Shown: positions 9,538 through 18,760 of the stretch, piece after piece
Layout: each line of letters starts with the position of its first letter
How positions within the stretch are numbered: the first letter of the stretch is position 1
Assembly: GCF_024362785.1 (NCBI RefSeq)
Contig: NZ_CP093301.1
Coordinates: forward strand, 3,596,001 to 3,660,000
Reading direction: 5' to 3'
Origin: Evansella sp. LMS18
GTDB taxonomy: Bacteria > Bacillota > Bacilli > Bacillales > Salisediminibacteriaceae
DNA length: 64,000 nt
The notes under the pieces: generated by a model
What the model was told of the DNA's origin: nothing
Databases searched by the model: none
Seen by the model: only the letters and a program-made list of their open reading frames with translations
Program-made: the position numbers and the translations under genes

Positions 9538-9783
9538 TCAATTTCATATATAGACTTTTCATAAAAAAAGACCAAGATTACTTTTCGTTTGCAGCGAAAG
9601 ACGGCGACTCTTGCGGGTACAGCGCGAGCTGAAAATCCATTTTTGAGGGCGTTCAACCGTCAAAAATTAGTTGAAGCCGTGCCCGCAGAACGCGTCCGTC
9701 TGTAGCGTAAATCGAACCACAAAGTAACATTTTAAGATAATTTCGTATAAATTATGAAAACCTTGAATTATAAAATTGATTCA
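9538..9783 (+). repeat. Dispersed repeat family A, copy 1
   Basis: About 245 bp shared with 36799-37037 (same strand) and 25401-25612 (opposite strand). The conserved core runs from the TTTTCG(A)TTGCAGCG block (about 9582-9595) through GAAAATCC and GTCAAAAATTAGTTGAAGCC to TGTAGCGTAAATCGAAC. The two ends are partly inverted (TTCGATT.. / ..AATCGAA). It fills most of the mecB-gudB gap; no coding sequence is seen in it. Confidence 0.85.
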
Positions 9784-9918
9784 AATATGCACGAAGAGGA
9801 AAAGAAGTTTAAAAAAACGATAGAATAGTGGAAATATAATATTATATTCTTTATAGTAATAGTTAGAAGGTGCTAGTCATCTGTTTTTTAATATGGACAC
9901 GACGCAGAGGTGAAAGTG

Positions 9919-11214
9919 ATGGAAGGAAACGAGAAGTTGGAAAATGGAAAGGCCGAAAATGTAAAAGGTGATCAAGGTAGCCAGGACGTACTTGTATCGA
10001 CACGTACAGTCATAAAGCGGGCTCTCGACAAGCTTGGATATCCCCAGGAAGTATTTGAGCTGATGAAAGAACCGCTGAGAATGATGACCGTCCGTATTCC
10101 TGTAAGAATGGACGACGGGTCGATCAAGGTGTTTACAGGATACCGAGCTCAGCATAATGATGCAGTTGGCCCAACAAAGGGAGGCGTCCGTTTCCACCCG
10201 AACGTTACGGAAAAAGAAGTGAAAGCGCTGTCAATCTGGATGAGTCTGAAGGCCGGTATTGTTGATCTTCCTTATGGAGGAGGAAAAGGCGGGATCGTTT
10301 GTGATCCGCGGGAAATGTCCTTTCCTGAGCTGGAGCGCCTCAGCCGCGGCTATGTCCGTGCAATAAGCCAGATTGTGGGACCTACGAAAGATATTCCGGC
10401 ACCGGATGTGTTTACAAATTCCCAGATAATGGCCTGGATGATGGATGAATACAGCAGAATGAAAGAATTTGACTCTCCTGGCTTTATTACAGGAAAGCCA
10501 ATCGTCCTTGGAGGCTCGCATGGCAGAGAATCCGCAACTGCGAAAGGTGTTACAATTTGTATCCGTGAAGCTGTGAAGAAAAAGGGCATTAACCTGGAGG
10601 GAGCCCGGATTGTTATCCAGGGATTCGGAAACGCAGGCAGCTTCCTGGCGAAATTTATGCATGATGCAGGTGCGAAAGTTGTCGGTATCTCCGATGTATA
10701 CGGCGGTCTTCATGACCCGGACGGCCTTGACATCGATTACCTCCTTGATCGCCGTGACAGCTTTGGCACAGTAACTAAACTGTTCAAGGATACTATTTCA
10801 AACGACGAATTGCTGGAACTCGAGTGTGATGTTCTTGTACCGGCGGCGATCGAAAACCAGATTACGAAGGAAAACGCCCATAAAATTAAAGCCGAAATTA
10901 TTGTTGAAGCTGCAAACGGACCAACTACTATTGAAGCTACAGAGATACTCAGTGACCGGGGAGTCCTTCTGGTTCCCGATGTCCTTGCAAGTGCAGGCGG
11001 AGTAACAGTATCTTACTTCGAATGGGTGCAGAACAATCAGGGATTCTACTGGACAGAAGAAGAAGTGGCGGAAAGACTGGAAAAAATCCTCGTCTCTTCC
11101 TTCGATAATGTTTACCGAGTCTCTTCTACCAGAGGTGTGGACATGAGGCTTGCAGCCTATATGGTTGGTGTGAGGAAAATGGCTGAAGCGAGCAGATTCC
11201 GAGGCTGGATTTAA
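9919..11214 (+). CDS. gudB: NAD-type glutamate dehydrogenase
   Basis: Oxidises glutamate to 2-oxoglutarate and ammonia. 431 residues, in the hexameric GDH family. The substrate-binding GPTKGGVRFHP and the active-site segment DLPYGGGKGGIVCDP (about residues 115-129) are intact, as is the Rossmann GFGNAG motif near residue 235. Unlike the cryptic B. subtilis gudB allele, no short tandem duplication is visible in the active-site region, so the enzyme should be active. The ATG at 9919 has AGAGG eight bases upstream; a GTG at 9910 overlaps that site and is not used. Confidence 0.93.
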   Translation: MEGNEKLENGKAENVKGDQGSQDVLVSTRTVIKRALDKLGYPQEVFELMKEPLRMMTVRIPVRMDDGSIKVFTGYRAQHNDAVGPTKGGVRFHPNVTEKEVKALSIWMSLKAGIVDLPYGGGKGGIVCDPREMSFPELERLSRGYVRAISQIVGPTKDIPAPDVFTNSQIMAWMMDEYSRMKEFDSPGFITGKPIVLGGSHGRESATAKGVTICIREAVKKKGINLEGARIVIQGFGNAGSFLAKFMHDAGAKVVGISDVYGGLHDPDGLDIDYLLDRRDSFGTVTKLFKDTISNDELLELECDVLVPAAIENQITKENAHKIKAEIIVEAANGPTTIEATEILSDRGVLLVPDVLASAGGVTVSYFEWVQNNQGFYWTEEEVAERLEKILVSSFDNVYRVSSTRGVDMRLAAYMVGVRKMAEASRFRGWI

Positions 11215-11253
11215 TTTTTTCCTGGCGTTACAATAGAATATAAGAATTAGAGA

Positions 11254-11288
11254 TTCCCTTTCGCTAAAGCTGAAAGGGTTTCTTTTGT
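11254..11288 (+). terminator. Terminator of gudB
   Basis: CCCTTTCG (11256-11263) pairs with the GAAAGGG at 11272-11278, and TTTCTTTT follows. Confidence 0.85.
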
Positions 11289-11380
11289 GACTGTTGTTTT
11301 CACAAGTTTTACACCCTATAATTTTTGGTGGAGACAATCCCGGCAGCGCCGCAAGTTTACTTTAAGGAAGGCTAATAATA

Positions 11381-11539
11381 TAGTGAACCTTCAATCAGTG
11401 GGGGGATTCGTCCCCCCCATTGATTGTTAGTTGAACCAATCGGGAAGTTAGCGTCGGTTATCTCACGCATAAAAAACTTCTTCGCTTCCACTCCTGTTTT
11501 GAGGCGGGAGTTGTACGGACGGTTACATCGGGATAAATA
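11381..11539 (+). repeat. Dispersed palindromic repeat family B, copy 2
   Basis: About 160 bp in the gudB-ypdA gap. It begins TAGTGAACCTTCAATCAGTG, contains a very strong hairpin (CAATCAGTGGGGGG with CCCCCCCATTGATTG, 11393-11428) and ends ACGGTTACATCGGGATAAAT. The same block is inverted at 5347-5506 and direct at 58374-58530. Confidence 0.87.
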
Positions 11540-11575
11540 TAATAAATGACAGGTAAATAAATCGAGGTGTTAAAA

Positions 11576-12565
11576 ATGAAGCAGGAAGATGCGATTATTA
11601 TTGGTGCCGGTCCCTGTGGCCTTGCAGCGGCGATTGCTCTTCAGAATAAAGGAATGAGCCCGCTAATTATCGAAAAAGGCAATATAGTTAATGCCATTTA
11701 TAACTATCCTACCCATCAGCAGTTTTTCAGCAGCAGTGAGAAGCTGGCTATTGGCAATATCCCTTTCTACAGTATAGAAAGGAAGCCAAAAAGAAACGAA
11801 GCTCTCGTTTATTACCGGCAGGTGGCTGAGGAAAAAGACCTGAGGATAAACGCATATGAAAAGGTGGTTCAGGTCACTAAAGACAGGGAACACCGCTTTA
11901 CTGTGCATACAAAGCTGTTAAATGGTTCGGAAAAAGAATACAGGGCTAAGTATTTAATTATTGCCACAGGTTATTATGATTCCCCGAATTATATGGATAT
12001 TAAAGGAGAGAATCAGCCTCATGTTTACCACTACTTTAAAGAGGCGCATCCTTATTATGGCCAGCATACGGCGGTGATCGGGGGAAAAAATTCCGCCGTT
12101 GATGCCGCGCTCGAGCTGGAAAAAGCCGGCGCAAAAGTAACTGTCTTTTACCGTGGGGCTGAATATTCAAAAAGTATCAAGCCGTGGATTCTCCCCGAAT
12201 TTGACGGCCTTGTGAGAAACGGACGGATCAGCATGCACTTTAACACCGAGATTGAACAAATTACGGAAAATACTATTATTTACAAGAAAGATAATCAGAA
12301 AATGGAAGACAGGGCTGATTTTGTATTTGCAATGACTGGCTATCACCCTGACCATTCTTTTTTAAAGCAAATGGGTGTTGAGGTTGAGGTGGAAACCGGA
12401 AGGCCAGTGTTTAATGAAGAGACTATGGAAACAAATGCAGGAAATATATATATTGCTGGTGTTATAGCAGCCGGAAATAATGCGAATGAAATTTTTATTG
12501 AGAATGGCAGGTTTCACGGCGGAAAAATAGCTGAGGCAATCGCGGAAAAAGAACGAAGCAGATAA
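11576..12565 (+). CDS. ypdA: Bacillithiol disulfide reductase YpdA (Bdr)
   Basis: FAD/NAD(P)H-dependent reductase that regenerates bacillithiol from its disulfide. 329 residues, with an N-terminal FAD motif GAGPCGLA that places the family-typical cysteine at position 14, and a second nucleotide motif GGKNSAVDAALE near residue 167. The Cys14 position supports the ATG at 11576 (preceded by GAGGTG) over the GTG at 11567. It matches the bacillithiol synthesis genes bshB1 and bshA at the far end of the window. Confidence 0.93.
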   Translation: MKQEDAIIIGAGPCGLAAAIALQNKGMSPLIIEKGNIVNAIYNYPTHQQFFSSSEKLAIGNIPFYSIERKPKRNEALVYYRQVAEEKDLRINAYEKVVQVTKDREHRFTVHTKLLNGSEKEYRAKYLIIATGYYDSPNYMDIKGENQPHVYHYFKEAHPYYGQHTAVIGGKNSAVDAALELEKAGAKVTVFYRGAEYSKSIKPWILPEFDGLVRNGRISMHFNTEIEQITENTIIYKKDNQKMEDRADFVFAMTGYHPDHSFLKQMGVEVEVETGRPVFNEETMETNAGNIYIAGVIAAGNNANEIFIENGRFHGGKIAEAIAEKERSR

Positions 12566-12601
12566 TCATCAATTTAATGAGTCTGCATGGGGAGGAAAGC
12601 T

Positions 12602-13567
12602 ATGAAGAGAGTTGCTGTAATAACAACAGGCGGTACGATCGCAAGTAAACATAATGAAGAAGGAAGGCTCAGTTCAGGTGTTATTTCCGGGGAGGAACTC
12701 AGTTCTATTCTGAATCTTCCTGAAGATATTGATATAACCATTCATTCTATGCTGCAGAAGCCGAGTATGCATATTAGTTTTTCAGATCTTGATGACATCC
12801 GTCAAAAAATAACTCAGTTATTTAAGAACAACGAAGCAGATGGGGTAGTAGTGACCCATGGAACAGATACGCTGGAAGAGTCGGCTTACTATCTGGATCT
12901 GACAATAGATGATCCTCGACCGGTTGTTGTCACTGGTTCACAAAGGTCCCCGGTTGATCTTGGGAGTGATGCTTTTATCAATCTCCGCCATGCTATTTAT
13001 TCTGCTTCTGATTCTCAGTTAAGAGATACAGGGACAGTCGTGGTATTCAATGAGAGAGTTTTTGCTGCTAAATATGTTAAGAAGGAACATGCTTCCAATA
13101 TTCAGGGATTTAATTCTTTCGGCTATGGTTATTTAGGTATAATAGATAATGACAAGCTGTTTCTGTATCAAAAACCTGTAAGGCAGGATAAAGTGGTACC
13201 TAAAGAAAGCAAAGTGCCGGTAGTTGATATTATTAAATGTTACCTCGGGGCTGATGATAAATTTATACGTGCATGCATTGATAGCAAAGTAGACGGTATT
13301 ATCCTTGAAGGAGTAGGCCGTGGACAGATTTCTCCTGAAATGATGGAAGCTGTTAAAGAGGCAGTTGCTGAAGGGATTCATATTGTTGTTACAACAGCTG
13401 CTGAAGAGGGTGAGGTTTATACCGCATATGAGTATTCAGGTAGTGCCTACGATTTGTACAAAACGGGTGTGATTCTCGGGAAAGATTATGACAGCAAAAA
13501 AGCCAGAATAAAGCTGATAACCTTACTGCGTGCAGGGGAAGATATTAAAGAAGGCTTTACTCAGTAA
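12602..13567 (+). CDS. ansA: L-asparaginase
   Basis: Hydrolyses asparagine to aspartate and ammonia. 321 residues, type I cytoplasmic class, with no signal peptide. Both catalytic threonine motifs are present: TTGGTIAS (residues 8-15) and THGTDTLEES (about 85-94). The ATG at 12602 follows GGGGAGGAAAG with good spacing. It lies 36 bp after ypdA without a terminator, so it is probably cotranscribed, and it is not followed by aspartase (ansB). Confidence 0.93.
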   Translation: MKRVAVITTGGTIASKHNEEGRLSSGVISGEELSSILNLPEDIDITIHSMLQKPSMHISFSDLDDIRQKITQLFKNNEADGVVVTHGTDTLEESAYYLDLTIDDPRPVVVTGSQRSPVDLGSDAFINLRHAIYSASDSQLRDTGTVVVFNERVFAAKYVKKEHASNIQGFNSFGYGYLGIIDNDKLFLYQKPVRQDKVVPKESKVPVVDIIKCYLGADDKFIRACIDSKVDGIILEGVGRGQISPEMMEAVKEAVAEGIHIVVTTAAEEGEVYTAYEYSGSAYDLYKTGVILGKDYDSKKARIKLITLLRAGEDIKEGFTQ

Positions 13568-13609
13568 CGGTTTTTTCAGGAAAAAACTGCCGGAAAGGCG
13601 ATGAAGCGG

Positions 13610-14281
13610 ATGCTTTCTCTGGTTACCGCAGGGATCGCCCCTGCAATAGCACTCCTGTGTTATTTTTATTTAAAAGACGAATATGAGCAGGAACCTGTTC
13701 ACATGGTTGTAAGATGTTTTCTTTTTGGCGGGTTACTTGTGTTTCCTATTTTATTTATCCAGTTTGCTATCGTCGAAGAAGGGCTGGCGGAGTCTGTATA
13801 TATTCAGGCCTTCCTGAAGACTGCTCTTATAGAAGAGTTCCTGAAATGGTTTGTTGTAGTCGCAGCGGTATTCCATCATATGTATTTTAACCAGCGGTAT
13901 GACGGTATTGTTTATGCGACTGCGGTAGCTCTTGGGTTTGCTTCTGCGGAAAATATTATTTATCTCCTTGCAAACGGGATGGAAACAGCCTTTTTAAGAG
14001 CTGTTTTTCCAGTGAGCAGCCATGCTTTGTTTGGCGTCATAATGGGTTACTACCTTGGTAAAGCGAAGTTTTACAAAAAGAAAAAGATACTGTTCCTTAC
14101 TTATTCTTTTCTGTTACCATTCCTTTTGCATGGTTTTTATAATTTTATTTTACTGACCCAGGATAAATGGGTATTATATTTAATACCTTTTATGATTTTT
14201 TTATGGCTTCTGAGTTTAAGAAAGGTAAAAAAGGCAAACAGGAATCAGGAGCTTTTCAGCAGAAAGAGTGCTGCAGGATAA
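13610..14281 (+). CDS. prsW: Site-1 membrane protease PrsW
   Basis: Intramembrane protease which in B. subtilis cuts anti-sigma factor RsiW so that sigma-W is released on envelope stress. About 223 residues and many membrane helices. PrsW motifs are visible: YFYLKD..QEPVHMV near the N terminus, IEEFLKW (the EExxK catalytic motif), GFASAENI, SSHALFGVIMGYYLG and LLHGFYNF. The ATG at 13610 gives the family N terminus (MLSLVTAGIAP); the ATG at 13601 is only two bases from AAAGG. RsiW/SigW genes are not in this window. Confidence 0.9.
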   Translation: MLSLVTAGIAPAIALLCYFYLKDEYEQEPVHMVVRCFLFGGLLVFPILFIQFAIVEEGLAESVYIQAFLKTALIEEFLKWFVVVAAVFHHMYFNQRYDGIVYATAVALGFASAENIIYLLANGMETAFLRAVFPVSSHALFGVIMGYYLGKAKFYKKKKILFLTYSFLLPFLLHGFYNFILLTQDKWVLYLIPFMIFLWLLSLRKVKKANRNQELFSRKSAAG

Positions 14282-14357
14282 GGCTGCAGCTTAAAGAGAC
14301 AGCTGAACTGCATCATGGCAGGAAAGCTGAATTAACTTGGAAAAAGGAGTGATTTTG

Positions 14358-14525
14358 TTGGCTGAAGTTAAGCCACGTTATAAAATAACGATCAGATGCC
14401 CGGAATGCGGAGAAAAATATATCCTTCGAGGCAGGCCTAATAATGAAGGAGGATATGATACGGGATTCAGGAAATGTGTTTGCGGAAATGAATCACGGCT
14501 GGAGGTCGATGTATCTCCGGAATAG
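14358..14525 (+). CDS. Small zinc-ribbon protein
   Basis: Not recognised as a named family. About 55 residues starting from a TTG that has AAAAGGAG at the right distance. Four cysteines form CPECG and CVCG pairs (about 20 residues apart), a treble-clef/zinc-ribbon pattern with a GRPNNEGGYDTG loop between them. It lies between prsW and sleB and ends at a terminator. A nucleic-acid or protein-binding role is possible, but nothing more specific can be said. Confidence 0.6.
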   Translation: MAEVKPRYKITIRCPECGEKYILRGRPNNEGGYDTGFRKCVCGNESRLEVDVSPE

Positions 14526-14539
14526 AAAAGCAGGAATGA

Positions 14540-14568
14540 AGGATGCATCCAAAGGGTGCATCCTTTTT
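14540..14568 (+). terminator. Terminator after the zinc-ribbon gene
   Basis: AGGATGCA with TGCATCCT and then T5, 15 bp past the stop. Confidence 0.9.
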
Positions 14569-14716
14569 CAGTAGTCTTAGCAGGAGGTTCGCTCCATCCC
14601 GTAAAATAGGTTTTTCTTTAAATTGGATTTTTTGTATAAAAAGAGGTCGTTAGATAAAACTACCCATAATGAACCGCTATGCAATGTAATGAGCAATAAA
14701 CTGAGGAGGATTTCAT

Positions 14717-15769
14717 ATGGGCAGTCAACGTTTTTTAAAGTTTAAAAAGCATCATATATGTCTGGTTGTATCACTGTTTATTTACGGAATGCTGCTGGCG
14801 GCTCCCCAGCCTGCAGACGCATTCAGTGACCAGGTTATCCAGAAGGGCGCTACCGGGGACGATGTAGTCGAGCTCCAGGCACGCCTTCAGTACATTGGAT
14901 TTTACAATGGGGATATTGATGGTGTTTTTGGTTGGAGCACCTACTGGGCAACACGTAATTTCCAGCATGAGTTTGGTATGGAAGTTACCGGGCTTGCAGG
15001 TGAAAAAACAAAGGATATGCTTGAAAGGTCAACACAATACGACAAAGAATATGTCCATCGGATGCTCAGGGAGGGCAGAAAGTTTACTTATTACGGAGGG
15101 ATGGACAAAAAAATACAAAAAGGACCAAAAGGCAGCGGGGATGCCCCTCAGCAAGGAGGGCAAAGGCAGCCACAAGGCGGAGGGGGACAGCAGCCTCCTG
15201 CGGAACCTGAGCAGCAGGGCGGGCAACAGGAAGCACCGGCTCCTCAGGGAGGCCAGGAGGGAGGCGCAGAGCAGCCTGCGCCAGCACAGGAACAGGAACA
15301 GCCTGCACCTGAGGCACCTCAGGAGGAGCCGGTTCCGGCTCCTGAAGAAGAAGAACCAGTCCCACAGGACAACGCAGCAGATATTGAAAGTGCTATAAAT
15401 GTTCCGGAAGGGTTTACAGACAATGACATAAGGATCATGGCCCAGGCAGTTTACGGAGAGGCAAGGGGAGAACCTTATGTGGGGCAGGTTGCTGTTGCTG
15501 CTGTCATATTGAACAGAATAGCCAGCCCAACATTCCCTAACACAGCTTCAGGAGTGATTTTTGAACCGAGAGCCTTTACTGCAGTAGCAGATGGGCAGAT
15601 TTACATGGAGCCGGATGAAACAGCCCGGAAAGCGGTTCTTGATGCTATAAATGGCCAGGATCCATCCGGGAATGCATTATATTATTTTAATCCTGATACT
15701 GCAACATCAGGATGGATCTGGACACGGCCGCAGATTAAGAAGATTGGCAAACATATTTTTTGTGAATAA
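14717..15769 (+). CDS. sleB: Spore cortex-lytic enzyme SleB
   Basis: Lytic transglycosylase that degrades muramic-lactam cortex peptidoglycan during germination. 350 residues: signal peptide ending near ADAFS (about residue 36), a peptidoglycan-binding domain (about 42-100: GATGDDVVELQARLQYIGFY), a low-complexity linker of roughly 90 residues rich in Q, P, G and E (about 135-225), and the C-terminal Hydrolase_2 catalytic domain (about 235-350: MAQAVYGEARGEPYVGQVAV). The linker makes it about 45 residues longer than B. subtilis SleB. Good AGGAGG site. Paired with ypeB, as usual. Confidence 0.95.
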   Translation: MGSQRFLKFKKHHICLVVSLFIYGMLLAAPQPADAFSDQVIQKGATGDDVVELQARLQYIGFYNGDIDGVFGWSTYWATRNFQHEFGMEVTGLAGEKTKDMLERSTQYDKEYVHRMLREGRKFTYYGGMDKKIQKGPKGSGDAPQQGGQRQPQGGGGQQPPAEPEQQGGQQEAPAPQGGQEGGAEQPAPAQEQEQPAPEAPQEEPVPAPEEEEPVPQDNAADIESAINVPEGFTDNDIRIMAQAVYGEARGEPYVGQVAVAAVILNRIASPTFPNTASGVIFEPRAFTAVADGQIYMEPDETARKAVLDAINGQDPSGNALYYFNPDTATSGWIWTRPQIKKIGKHIFCE

Positions 15770-15785
15770 GAAGGGAGGCGGAATG

Positions 15786-17138
15786 ATGGTTCGGTCTGTA
15801 TTAATAGGAGTATTAGCTATCGCGTTGATTGGCACTGGATTTTGGGGCTGGGGACAACAGGAAGAGAAAAATGCTATTCTGTTACAAAACGAGAATAATT
15901 ACCAGAGAGCATTTCATGAATTATCTTATCATGTAGATATGCTCCATGATGAGCTTGGGGCAACACTCGCCATGAATTCTAAAGAACGTCTCTCCCCATC
16001 ACTTGCTGAAGTGTGGAGGCTCACTGCCCAGGCACAGACGGATTTGGGGCAGCTTCCCCTTGGCATGATGCCTTTCAGTAAAACGGAAGAATTTTTATAC
16101 AAAATCGGTCAGTATTCTTATCAGAACGCTATAAGAGACCTGGATCAGGACCCGTTAACAGATGAGGAATACAAAAACCTGCAAAAACTTTACGAACAGG
16201 CAGGAGAAGTACAGGGTGATATCCGAAAGGTGCAGTCCATGGTCCTGCGGGATAATTTGAAATGGACAGATGTTGAACTTGAACTTGCTTCCCAGCAGGA
16301 ACCATACAATAATTCAGTGATTAATGGTTTTGAGATGCTCGATGAGACTGTCGGCGGCTTCTCGGAAGTAGACTTTGGAGCAGGTACTTCTGAAATAGGC
16401 GCAGATGATAAAGCAATTGCAAAAAATTTAAAAGGGAAAAATGTTTCTGAAAGAGAAGCGATAAAAAAGGCACACAAATTCATGGATATTGAATCTTCCG
16501 GCGGAACTGAGATTAGTGAGAGTGGAGAAGGGCTGGAATACAAAGCTTATACAATAACTATTCCAGATGCGAAACATGGCACGAATATTGTCCTGGATAT
16601 GACCAGGAAAGGTGGAGAACCAGTCTGGATGCTTAATGAAAGGGATATTGACGAGCAGGACATCAGCTTGAATGAAGCGTCCGAAAAAGCGGAAAGGTTC
16701 CTTGAGCGGAATGGGTATGAAAATATGCAGTTAACCGACAGCAGACAGTACGATAACATCGGAGTATTCAAGTTTGCCGAGGTACTTGACAATGTCAGAG
16801 TATATTCCGATTCCATCTCGGTTGAAGTTGCTCTGGATGAAGGGGACATCATCGGATTTGAAGCCTTTGCTTACCTGGAGCATCACAGGGACAGAGAGGT
16901 GGAAGAACCAAAGTTAACGAAAGAGGAAGCCGAAGAACGACTGAACCCTAACCTGGAAGTCATGGAATACCATCTCGCAGTTATCGAGAACCAATTGGAA
17001 GAGGAAGTACTTTGCTATGAATTTTACGGTGTGATAAATAATGATACGTACAGAATTTTTATCAATGCCGAGAATGGCAAAGAGGAGCAGGTGGAGAAGT
17101 TAGCAAACGCAGAACCTGTGCTCCGACAGAATCAATAA
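15786..17138 (+). CDS. ypeB: Germination protein YpeB
   Basis: Membrane-anchored partner required for SleB accumulation in the spore. 450 residues, with one N-terminal membrane segment (about 4-23) and a long external part carrying three PepSY-like repeats in the C-terminal half (starting near VSEREAIKKAHKF, LNEASEKAERFL and LTKEEAEERLN). The second of two adjacent ATGs is used because AGGGAGG lies seven bases before it and the N terminus then aligns with B. subtilis YpeB (MIRGIILGV). Sixteen bases after sleB, same transcript. Confidence 0.93.
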   Translation: MVRSVLIGVLAIALIGTGFWGWGQQEEKNAILLQNENNYQRAFHELSYHVDMLHDELGATLAMNSKERLSPSLAEVWRLTAQAQTDLGQLPLGMMPFSKTEEFLYKIGQYSYQNAIRDLDQDPLTDEEYKNLQKLYEQAGEVQGDIRKVQSMVLRDNLKWTDVELELASQQEPYNNSVINGFEMLDETVGGFSEVDFGAGTSEIGADDKAIAKNLKGKNVSEREAIKKAHKFMDIESSGGTEISESGEGLEYKAYTITIPDAKHGTNIVLDMTRKGGEPVWMLNERDIDEQDISLNEASEKAERFLERNGYENMQLTDSRQYDNIGVFKFAEVLDNVRVYSDSISVEVALDEGDIIGFEAFAYLEHHRDREVEEPKLTKEEAEERLNPNLEVMEYHLAVIENQLEEEVLCYEFYGVINNDTYRIFINAENGKEEQVEKLANAEPVLRQNQ

Positions 17139-17145
17139 TATTTTG

Positions 17146-17194
17146 AGCTGCTGCCAGTCTGGGAAACACTCTCCAGGCTGGCAGCTTTATTTTT
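17146..17194 (+). terminator. Terminator of sleB-ypeB
   Basis: Long stem AGCTGCTGCCAG...CTGGCAGCT followed by TTTATTTTTG, just after the ypeB stop. Confidence 0.88.
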
Positions 17195-17307
17195 GAACAA
17201 ACATTTCCCGCATTACTTACAAAGTCCCCATGAAATTTGTTGAAGGATTTTCTATCCCGGAGTCGAATAACCTAGAAGTGGAAAAATACCAGGGAAGGAA
17301 GAGTCCT

Positions 17308-17991
17308 TTGATTAAGGCAGGATGCACAATTTTTTTAGAAACGACACAACCAGACGGAAGTAAAAAGAGATACAGGAGCAAGCTGCTGGATTACGGCAGT
17401 GATCTGCTGTACATTGATTTTCCTGTAGAGGAAGGGTCTAATAAACAAGTGAATTTTCTCCGGGGTACGGAGTTTCGCGTATGGTTTCTCGGTAATGACG
17501 ACGCTATATATCTCTTCAGATCCCAGGTTGCAGGAACCGCAGAACTTCCAAGACCAATGTTAGTTCTCAGTGATCCCGGGAAAAAGCAGTATAAAAGGAT
17601 CCAAAGAAGACAGTACGTGCGGATAAATACAGCTGCAGATGTTGCCATCCACCCACTCGAGCATGAATTTGAACCATTCGCTACAGTTACTGCGGATCTC
17701 AGCGGAGGAGGAATGTCTGTAATTCTGCCGGACAGCCATAAACTAAAAAAGGGAAAAACGATCAAGCTCTGGATAGCTCTCCATTTTAATTCCGGGGAGA
17801 GTCTCTATGTTGAAACAAAGTCCCGTGTGGTAAGAGTACACGAGTACAGGGGCCGCCAGAGAGCTTCCCTTCAGTTTATGCTAATTAAAGAAACCGACAG
17901 GCAGAAAGTTATCCGATATTGTTTTGAAAAACAGCTTGCGATAAGAAACCGTGAGAAGGAACGGCAGGCAGGAAATATTGTCAAGAGGTAG
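17308..17991 (+). CDS. ypfA: PilZ-domain cyclic-di-GMP receptor YpfA
   Basis: Flagellar-brake type protein of the YcgR family. It has an N-terminal YcgR-like beta domain and a C-terminal PilZ domain with both c-di-GMP-binding signatures, RRQYVR and DLSGGG. A TTG start at 17308 (GGAAGGAAG upstream) gives 227 residues and an N terminus MIKAGCTIFLE that aligns with B. subtilis YpfA; the longer frame from an ATG at 17230 has no ribosome-binding site. In B. subtilis YpfA acts on MotA to slow motility. Separate from the downstream cmk. Confidence 0.87.
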   Translation: MIKAGCTIFLETTQPDGSKKRYRSKLLDYGSDLLYIDFPVEEGSNKQVNFLRGTEFRVWFLGNDDAIYLFRSQVAGTAELPRPMLVLSDPGKKQYKRIQRRQYVRINTAADVAIHPLEHEFEPFATVTADLSGGGMSVILPDSHKLKKGKTIKLWIALHFNSGESLYVETKSRVVRVHEYRGRQRASLQFMLIKETDRQKVIRYCFEKQLAIRNREKERQAGNIVKR

Positions 17992-18076
17992 GCTGTGATT
18001 ATTAGACCACAGGAATAAAAGTATGATAAGATAAATGAAGATGCAGTCAATATGATAAGTTAAGAGGGGTTTCACC

Positions 18077-18760
18077 ATGAAAAAACAGATGAATATTGCC
18101 ATTGACGGTCCTGCCGGAGCCGGTAAAAGCACAGTCGCCAGAATGGTGGCGGAACAGCTTGGTTTTATATATATAGATACAGGAGCAATGTACCGTGCAC
18201 TGACATATGCGGCATTAAAGCAGCAGTCAGATATTCAGGACGGCAGTGATTTGTTAAAGTTGCTAAATGAAACAGATATCGAACTTGTAAAAAACAATGG
18301 CAAACAAACCGTAACGGTGAACAATAAAGATGTTGGAGAAGAGATTCGCCTCATTGATGTCACCAGCAAAGTATCGTACGTTGCCAGGCATCCGGAAGTA
18401 AGGGAAGAGATGGTAAAAAGACAGCAGATCCTCGCAGAACAAGGGGGGACGGTAATGGATGGGCGTGATATTGGCACCGCAGTCCTGCCAGATGCTGAAT
18501 TAAAAGTTTTCCTGACCGCTTCTGTTGATGAACGGGCGAAAAGACGCCATGAAGAGCAGCTATCAAAGGGGCAGCCATCTGACCTTGAAGTGCTAAAAGA
18601 AGAAATTCGCAACAGAGATAAAATAGATTCCGAGAGGGAAACCGCTCCGCTAAAGAAAGCAGAGGATGCTGTGGAAATCGATTCGACGAAGATGAGCATT
18701 GATGAAGTTGTGAAGGCCATTCTCTCTCTCGCAGACGAAAGAAGGGGAATGATCAGGTGA
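18077..18760 (+). CDS. cmk: Cytidylate kinase
   Basis: Phosphorylates CMP and dCMP with ATP. 227 residues with the P-loop GPAGAGKST (about residues 11-19), the DTGAMYRA substrate motif, MDGRDIGT and RRHEEQ lid region. AGAGGGG precedes the ATG. Its stop overlaps the GTG of plsC (GTGA), and the cmk-plsC-rpsA-like order is standard in Bacillaceae. Confidence 0.96.
   Translation: MKKQMNIAIDGPAGAGKSTVARMVAEQLGFIYIDTGAMYRALTYAALKQQSDIQDGSDLLKLLNETDIELVKNNGKQTVTVNNKDVGEEIRLIDVTSKVSYVARHPEVREEMVKRQQILAEQGGTVMDGRDIGTAVLPDAELKVFLTASVDERAKRRHEEQLSKGQPSDLEVLKEEIRNRDKIDSERETAPLKKAEDAVEIDSTKMSIDEVVKAILSLADERRGMIR

Noticed and set aside
9919-11214. Cryptic (inactivated) gudB allele as in laboratory B. subtilis
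   Set aside because: No short tandem duplication is visible in the active-site region; the frame and motifs are intact.
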